From assembly GCA_016717855.1 (NCBI GenBank), contig JADKEV010000005.1:124001-188000 (forward strand): a stretch of 64,000 nt of DNA, written 5' to 3'. Of this stretch, positions 58,939 through 64,000 are shown piece after piece (position 1 is the first letter of the stretch; every line of letters begins with the position of its first letter). The stretch is from Betaproteobacteria bacterium (GTDB lineage Bacteria > Pseudomonadota > Gammaproteobacteria > Burkholderiales > Casimicrobiaceae). Under the pieces are notes generated by a model. It did not search any database and was not told the origin of the DNA. It saw nothing but the letters and a program-made list of their open reading frames with translations. Both the position numbers and the translations under genes were made by a program.

Positions 58939-60084
58939 TCAACGCACGCCCGGTTGCTGGCTGGCGCGGGCGTGCATCAGCGCATCGCACATCCCCAGCA
59001 GCTTGGGGGCCACCTCGGTGCGTTCGTGCGTGTTCAGCTTGGCGAAGAGTTGCTTGACGTGATAGTTGGCGGTGTTGAGCGTCACGCCCAGCGCGCCGGC
59101 GATTTCCGGGTTGGACTTTCCCTGCGCCAGCATCAGCCCCACCTCCCGTTGCTGCGGCGAAAGCCCGAGCCCCTGCATGGCCTGGGAGAGCCGCAGCACC
59201 GTGGGTTCCTGCCGCCGGATCTGCACGCCGATCAGGGCGCCGGTATCGTGCACATCGTCGGTCAGCCAGTGCGCGCGCAGAACGAAGCGTCCCCACCGGT
59301 TGGTGACGTGCAGGGATGGCGGTGGCACCGCGACATCGTCACGCTCGCCGAAGACGGCGGTCAACTGCGCCGCGAGTTCGCGCATCAGCCCGGTGATTGC
59401 CGCTTCCTGCTGCGCGACGGTGCCGCGATTGACCGAGTCCAGCGTCACGTAGAGCAGCAGCCTGCGCGCGGCGCTCGAGCAGTGGCGCAGCGTGCCGTCG
59501 CGCTCCAGCGTGAGCATCGCCTGGTGGTCGGTGTCCCGCCAGGTCTCGTCGGCGGCAGCATGCTTGCCGGCGCCGAACGATTCGTCGAGGCCGTGCGCGA
59601 TGTAGCCGGCGATGGCGGCGATCGCAGTGCGATCGCCGCCGCCGAAAGGCGCGCGCTTCCCGCCGCGGTAGAGCGAGAGTTGTCCCAGCGGGCGGTCGCG
59701 CTCCCTGACGATGCAGTAGAGAGCGTGTTCGGCGCCGAAGTGCTGCATCACCGTGCGATAGTGGTCGGAGCGCCGGAACGTGTCGGTCACACTCAAGGTG
59801 GTCACCGGGTCCGGTTGCGCGGCGCGCGTCCTGAACGAAGCGAACAGCGGATGCTCGGCCGCGGCATCCGGTTGCCGGAAATAGAACTGCATCGCGTCGG
59901 CCGGCAGCGTCCGCTCCGCGTAATGGTTGGTCATCTCGCCGCGCGCGTCAACCCAGAAGAACTCGGCGGAATCGGACGGGACCAGTTCCCGCGCCGCCTT
60001 GAGCAGCGCCGGCATGATCGCGCGCCCGCCCAGGCCCAGGCAGCAGAGCTGGCGAATGTGCGCGAGCAGGGCGGTGTTCTTCAT
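58939..60084 (-). CDS. LuxR-family transcriptional regulator
   Basis: A 381-residue regulator with a C-terminal GerE/LuxR helix-turn-helix (LSPQQREVGLMLAQGKSNPEIAGALGVTLNTANYHVKQLFAKL) and a long N-terminal sensor region that looks GAF-like and not like an acyl-homoserine-lactone domain; I see none of the typical W/Y/D ligand residues. It should be a small-molecule- or redox-responsive activator. ATG 60084 gives MKNTALLAHIRQLCCLGLGG; a longer frame to 60435 runs through low-complexity sequence. A CTG-N10-CAG dyad lies 198 bp upstream. Confidence 0.85.
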   Translation of the reverse strand: MKNTALLAHIRQLCCLGLGGRAIMPALLKAARELVPSDSAEFFWVDARGEMTNHYAERTLPADAMQFYFRQPDAAAEHPLFASFRTRAAQPDPVTTLSVTDTFRRSDHYRTVMQHFGAEHALYCIVRERDRPLGQLSLYRGGKRAPFGGGDRTAIAAIAGYIAHGLDESFGAGKHAAADETWRDTDHQAMLTLERDGTLRHCSSAARRLLLYVTLDSVNRGTVAQQEAAITGLMRELAAQLTAVFGERDDVAVPPPSLHVTNRWGRFVLRAHWLTDDVHDTGALIGVQIRRQEPTVLRLSQAMQGLGLSPQQREVGLMLAQGKSNPEIAGALGVTLNTANYHVKQLFAKLNTHERTEVAPKLLGMCDALMHARASQQPGVR

Positions 60085-60281
60085 GATCAGCGCGCGAGGC
60101 CCGGGCGCGCGGCGCCGCAGGGCTTGGCCGCGGTGGGGGAAGCGTTGCGCAAGTTGGTGGTGCTGGCGGGCATGGCATCCGGCGATGTTTGCGTGGTGGG
60201 CATGGGACGCACAGTACGGCCCGGGGCAGAAGCTGCCTACTGTCAGCAATGGCAGCAATCCGCGCCGGCTTTGGGTCATCG

Positions 60282-60297
60282 CTGTCAGGACTGACAG
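60282..60297. promoter_or_regulatory. Lux-box-like dyad upstream of the LuxR-type gene
   Basis: CTGTCAG-GA-CTGACAG is a perfect 7-bp inverted repeat with the CTG-N10-CAG geometry of LuxR-type boxes. A half site ACTGTCAG lies at 60239-60246. The remaining 60085-60459 gap holds no gene I can support. Confidence 0.55.
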
Positions 60298-60459
60298 TGC
60301 GGAGATGCCGCGCGGACGTGCAGTGCACGAGTGCGCGCCATCACGACGCGCGTGCGCGGTGAGGCGCATGGTCATTCCCACTCGGGCAGGCAGGAGAGAC
60401 AGCCGCGGCGCGAACGCGCGTGGCCGGCAACGCATCTGCAGCGCGGTGCGGGGTGTCGG

Positions 60460-62001
60460 CTACCCGGTCCGGCCGGCGTGCCGGCGCGCGCCGTAACGTG
60501 CGCCCTTTTCGCCGCGCGCAAAGATCCGCCGCTCGGCGGTGCCGGCATCGAGCGGGATGCCGCGCGGACACTGGAGCACGGTCAGCAGCAGCTTCTCGAA
60601 CTCCGGGAAGAATCCTTCCACGATTTGCGCCGGGTCGGGGACGAAGGACTTGTCGGTGACCAGCCCGAACTGCACGCCATCATTGTAGGAAAGTATCGAC
60701 ACGCCCATGCCGATGTCGCCGGATTGCGGCACCCAGAACATCATTTGCGCGAGTTTGCCGCCCGCCATGTAGAGCGGCTCCCTCGGCCCCGGCACGTTGG
60801 TCATCACCGCGGTGGCTTTTTTCGCGAGCAGGTCCAGCACCTGCGTCTGCAGCGCCTTGGGTGCCAAGCCGACGAGACTGAGCACGCCCAGCGTTACCGG
60901 CGCCTGGTACGAGCCCTTCAATGCCTCCATCCGCTCGCGCACCGCGGCCAGCCGCGCCAGCGGATTGGCGACGCCCAGCGGCAACGTGAGCGCGACCAGC
61001 CCGAAGCGGTTGCCCAGCCGGTTCTCGGCCCCGGGCCGCCGCAGGTTGACCGGGATCATCGCGCGGATTTCAACGCCGGCCGGGTCGTCGCCCGAGTCGA
61101 TCAGGTACTGGCGCAAGGCGCCGGCCACGCACGCCAGCAGCACATCGTTGACCGAGCTGCCGGTGACATGCCCTACCGCCTTGACCATCTCGAGCGGCAT
61201 CGGCTCGCTCCACGCCACGGCCTTGAGCACGCCAGGGCTGCCCTTGAAGCGCGTCGGACTGTCGTCGGGCATGGTCAGCAGCTGGGCGATCTCTACCGTG
61301 ACGGCGCCGGCCACTTTCGCGTAGTGCGTTGCCTTCTCCGGCTGGCTGATCAGCTCCAGGTACTTCGACCACGCCATGCCCGAGTAGCCGATGGTCTTGA
61401 TCGCCGCCGCGGTCACCGGCGCGAGCAGCTGTTTCCAGAGATCGGTCTCGTCGTCGTCTTCGTCTGTGCCACCGCCGTCCGGGTCGGACGCATCCCGCTG
61501 CGGCTGGTCGCCGGAATCCGGCGCGCCCGGCGGGCCGCCGGTCGCGCCGGCGTCGGTGAGCTTGAGCATCACGCCGATCAGCGCGATGCCGTCGGCGATG
61601 CAGTGGTGGATGCGCGCCAGCAGCGCCGAACCGCCCTGGTAGTTTTCGATCAGCGTGAACTGCCACAGCGGCTTGGAGTCGTCTAGCGGCTGGCTCACCA
61701 TGTCCGCGGCAAACTTCTCGAGCTCCAGCTTGTCGCCAAGCCCGGGCAGCGCGACGCGATGCAGATGCGCATCGATGTCGTACGTCGGATCGTCCTCCCA
61801 CCAGGCGCCGGAAGGATCGACGACTACGCGCTGCCGGAAGCGGCGGAAAGGCGCGAGGCGCGAGGCGATCGTCGACTTCAGCTGCTCGTAGTCGATCGCG
61901 CCCTCGAAGATCAGCACGCCGACGATCATCATCAGGTTCGTCGGTCGGTCCATCCGCAGCCATGCCGTGTCGACCGAACTCATCTTCTCGCGCTTGATCA
62001 T
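60460..62001 (-). CDS. Wax ester synthase / diacylglycerol acyltransferase (WS/DGAT)
   Basis: Makes wax esters or triacylglycerol from acyl-CoA at the membrane/lipid-body surface; 513 residues. The catalytic motif HHxxxDG is H132-H133-C-I-A-D137-G138; the second conserved block TNVPGPREPLYMAGGKL and the NDVLLACVAGALR segment are intact. Residues about 170-195 are an acidic, Gly/Asp-rich linker (e.g. DPDGGGTDEDDDETD) between the two CoA-transferase-like lobes, longer than usual. The C-terminal ~30 residues are Arg/Gly-rich. It is divergent from the acyl-CoA-binding protein, 75 bp apart. Confidence 0.92.
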   Translation of the reverse strand: MIKREKMSSVDTAWLRMDRPTNLMMIVGVLIFEGAIDYEQLKSTIASRLAPFRRFRQRVVVDPSGAWWEDDPTYDIDAHLHRVALPGLGDKLELEKFAADMVSQPLDDSKPLWQFTLIENYQGGSALLARIHHCIADGIALIGVMLKLTDAGATGGPPGAPDSGDQPQRDASDPDGGGTDEDDDETDLWKQLLAPVTAAAIKTIGYSGMAWSKYLELISQPEKATHYAKVAGAVTVEIAQLLTMPDDSPTRFKGSPGVLKAVAWSEPMPLEMVKAVGHVTGSSVNDVLLACVAGALRQYLIDSGDDPAGVEIRAMIPVNLRRPGAENRLGNRFGLVALTLPLGVANPLARLAAVRERMEALKGSYQAPVTLGVLSLVGLAPKALQTQVLDLLAKKATAVMTNVPGPREPLYMAGGKLAQMMFWVPQSGDIGMGVSILSYNDGVQFGLVTDKSFVPDPAQIVEGFFPEFEKLLLTVLQCPRGIPLDAGTAERRIFARGEKGARYGARRHAGRTG

Positions 62002-62039
62002 GATCCGCCGGCCGTGGTCTCGAGTCGAAACATTGTGCC

Positions 62040-62045
62040 TATAAT
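62040..62045 (+). promoter_or_regulatory. -10 box of the acyl-CoA-binding protein gene
   Basis: TATAAT preceded by TG (TGTGCC-TATAAT region) lies 32 nt before the GTG start at 62077, which has AAGGAG at 62065-62070. A -35 match is not evident. Confidence 0.5.
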
Positions 62046-62076
62046 ACCGTCATCCCGCACGAGCAAGGAGAAACCA

Positions 62077-62331
62077 GTGAGCGATCTCAAGAAGCAGTTC
62101 GAAGCCGCCGCGGCCGCGTCCAAGAACCTCAAGGAACGGCCCGACAACGACACCATGCTCAAGCTCTACGCGCTGTTCAAGCAGGCTACCGTCGGCGATG
62201 TGGAAGGCAAGCGGCCGGGCTTCACCGACATGGTGGGCCGCGCGAAGTTCGATGCATGGGCCGCGGCCAAGGGCAAGAGTGCCGCCGACGCGATGCGCGA
62301 GTACGTCGCGCTGGTCGGCACGCTGAAATGA
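62077..62331 (+). CDS. Acyl-CoA-binding protein
   Basis: Small cytosolic carrier of long-chain acyl-CoA; 84 residues. It carries the ACBP signature LKLYALFKQATVGD and PGFTDMVGRAKFDAWAAAKGKS, with the conserved Tyr and Lys residues that contact the CoA phosphate. The GTG start has AAGGAG 6 nt upstream. It lies divergent from the WS/DGAT gene, which uses acyl-CoA, so the two probably form a neutral-lipid storage module. Confidence 0.93.
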   Translation: MSDLKKQFEAAAAASKNLKERPDNDTMLKLYALFKQATVGDVEGKRPGFTDMVGRAKFDAWAAAKGKSAADAMREYVALVGTLK

Positions 62332-62335
62332 CCCG

Positions 62336-64000
62336 ATGACGGGAAGCCAGGCGGGAATCCGGATCGCGGCCTGCGCGCTGGCCGCACTCGCAGGCGGCCT
62401 TTCCGCCGCGGCGGCCGCCAGGATACAGACCACCCCGTTCGGGCTGAACCCGGCGGACCAGGGCGCGTTCCTCCAACCGGCCAATCCGGAACGCGAATCG
62501 CCGCGGATGTTCTCGAAGTCCAAACATGGCGGCCGCATCGCCGACTGGCGGCTGCACCACGCCGACGGCGCGGGCCGGGTCCCCGACGATGCGCAGACGC
62601 GCAACCTGCGCGCCTTCGACGAGTTCGTGAAGAAGCGGGGCCGCGTCAAGGCTGCCGGCATCGCGCCGGACCGCTGGACCGCCCTCGGCGGCGGCCCCGT
62701 CGGCGGGCGCATCCGCGCGATCCTGCCGCATCCGGCGGACGCGAACACGCTCTGGCTGGGCGCGGCCACGGGTGGCGTCTGGAAGACCACCGACGGCGGC
62801 GCGACCTGGCGCGCGGTGGGCGACAACATCGCCAGCCTGACCGTGTCGACGATGGTGATCGACGCCGCCAACACGCTGTACATCGGGACCGGCGAGTGGT
62901 CGCAGGGCCACTTCGGCGCCGGCGTCTTCCGCTCCGACGATGGCGGCGCGACCTGGCAATTCCTGCCCGCCACGGACCCCGGCGCCAACAATCACTGGCG
63001 TTACGTGTCGCGGATGGTCGCGCACCCGACGCAGCCCGGCGTGATCATCGCCGGCACCTGGCGCGGGATCTACAGGACCGCGGACGGCGGCGCCACGTGG
63101 ACGCGCGTCCACCGGCTCACGCCCATCGGCTCGGAGTCGTTCTTCAATCACGCGCACGATATCGATTTCGATCCGAACAATGCGAGCAGGTTGACCGCGG
63201 GACTGGTGGGCGGCGCGGTCGCCCTGTCAACCGACGCGGGGGTGACCTGGCAGATGCAACCCATCGCCGACATTGCCATCGATCTCGAAGGCGACACGGC
63301 GCAGCGCGTCGAACTCGCGTATAGCAAGTCGCGCCCTGGCCGCATCTACGCGCTGGTCGATCGCCGCAGCGGCGACCTGTACCGCTCCGACGATGGCGGC
63401 GCCAACTGGGAACTGATGTCCAATCCCAAGGTGCTGGCGGAGCAGGGCAACTACGACAACACGTTATGGGCCGATCCATTCGACGACAGGCTGGTGATCG
63501 CGGGCGGCGTCGATCTCGTGCGCTCGACCGACGGCGGCGCGACCTGGAAGGCGTTCCAGTCGGGAACGGCCACGAGCGCCGAGTCCTACCGCACCATCAA
63601 CAACACGCGCACGGTCATCCATCCGGACTTTCACTGGATAGTCGCGGCGGCCGGCTACGACGGCGCCGCCAACCGGCGCGTCTACCTGGGCAACGACGGC
63701 GGCGTGTTCCGGATCGAAGACGTCCGCACCAACCTGTTCGACAGCGTGTTGCAACCCAACGGCTGGCAGCGCCTGAACGGCGACTCGCTGCGCGTCACGC
63801 AGTACTATGGCGTCGCCGCCTCGCCGGACCCAAACCCCTATCTCGCGGGCGGCGCGCAGGACAACGGCGTCGTGTTCTCGTCGCAGGGCGCGGGCGCCGC
63901 GACGTTGCGCATCGCCAGCGGCGACGGCATGTCTCCCAGCATCGACGCGGCGGCCGACTCGCTGTACTACACGATCCAATGGCTGGCGGCGCGTCGCATC
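62336..64000 (+). CDS. Asp-box (BNR) repeat, sialidase/VPS10-like beta-propeller protein, 5' part
   Basis: Open frame of 555 codons running off the right edge. ATG 62336 begins a signal peptide (cleavage near SAAAAA-RIQ), so the protein is exported. At least six Asp-box motifs of the form (S/T)xDxG(A/V)(T/N)W occur (TTDGGATW, SDDGGATW, TADGGATW, STDAGVTW, SDDGGANW, STDGGATW), spaced as in a beta-propeller of glycosyl-hydrolase or sortilin-like type. WTALGGGPVGGRIRAI and GLVGGAVALSTD fit secreted sialidase-like proteins of bacteria. Catalytic residues cannot be judged without the 3' part. It starts 5 bp after the acyl-CoA-binding gene but probably is a separate unit. Confidence 0.82.
   Translation, partial: MTGSQAGIRIAACALAALAGGLSAAAAARIQTTPFGLNPADQGAFLQPANPERESPRMFSKSKHGGRIADWRLHHADGAGRVPDDAQTRNLRAFDEFVKKRGRVKAAGIAPDRWTALGGGPVGGRIRAILPHPADANTLWLGAATGGVWKTTDGGATWRAVGDNIASLTVSTMVIDAANTLYIGTGEWSQGHFGAGVFRSDDGGATWQFLPATDPGANNHWRYVSRMVAHPTQPGVIIAGTWRGIYRTADGGATWTRVHRLTPIGSESFFNHAHDIDFDPNNASRLTAGLVGGAVALSTDAGVTWQMQPIADIAIDLEGDTAQRVELAYSKSRPGRIYALVDRRSGDLYRSDDGGANWELMSNPKVLAEQGNYDNTLWADPFDDRLVIAGGVDLVRSTDGGATWKAFQSGTATSAESYRTINNTRTVIHPDFHWIVAAAGYDGAANRRVYLGNDGGVFRIEDVRTNLFDSVLQPNGWQRLNGDSLRVTQYYGVAASPDPNPYLAGGAQDNGVVFSSQGAGAATLRIASGDGMSPSIDAAADSLYYTIQWLAARRI

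Overview
The window is a high-GC (mid-60s percent by eye), densely coded chromosomal segment of a Gram-negative bacterium, almost certainly a betaproteobacterium of Burkholderiales/Nitrosomonadales type. The signs are core gene blocks typical of that class: a pcm-like methyltransferase, rhodanese and TolC in a row; waaA-waaC beside a core glycosyltransferase; cytochrome c4 divergent from engB, followed by hemB; mrcA divergent from pilMNOPQ-aroK-aroB; gltBD; hemE-priA-argS; and SPOR protein-dsbA-SDR. No tRNA, rRNA, CRISPR array, insertion sequence or prophage was seen.

Layout. 1-4.5 kb: 3' end of purD, an S9 peptidase, hemF and a NUDIX hydrolase on the plus strand. 4.5-9.7 kb: a branched-chain amino-acid-type ABC importer on the minus strand (livHMGF, with livK as a separate unit having its own consensus promoter and terminator). 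9.9-14.2 kb: an RND efflux adaptor and pump. 14.3-16.7 kb: methyltransferase-rhodanese-tolC behind a palindromic operator that overlaps the -10 box. 16.7-24.3 kb: LPS and surface-sugar genes (waaA, waaC, GT2 glycosyltransferase, UDP-glucuronate 4-epimerase, rmlBACD). 24.4-27.9 kb: a secreted lysyl-endopeptidase-like protease, a MOSC protein and cytochrome c4. 28-33 kb: engB, hemB, an unknown gene and PBP1A. 33.2-39.9 kb: type IV pilus pilMNOPQ, then aroKB. 40-42.7 kb: a lipoprotein with Ig-like repeats. 43-49.3 kb: glutamate synthase gltBD behind a long structured leader with a sigma-54-type promoter. 49.4-51 kb: a plsC/cdsA-like lipid pair. 51.2-58.9 kb: hemE, priA, argS, SPOR protein, dsbA and SDR. 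58.9-64 kb: a LuxR-type regulator with a lux-box-like dyad, a wax-ester synthase/DGAT divergent from an acyl-CoA-binding protein, and the 5' part of an Asp-box (BNR) repeat protein running off the edge.

Sequence quality matters here. The livK gene, the RND adaptor (start), the RND pump (twice) and the Ig-repeat lipoprotein each need a small indel to read through, and three 16-17 nt poly-G runs lie in two divergent intergenic regions. These may be assembly errors or real decay and phase variation, and raw reads would decide. The most interesting non-coding signals are the gltB promoter/leader, a possible minus-strand small RNA between engB and hemB, the TetR-style operator before the methyltransferase-tolC operon, and the CTG-N10-CAG dyad upstream of the LuxR gene.
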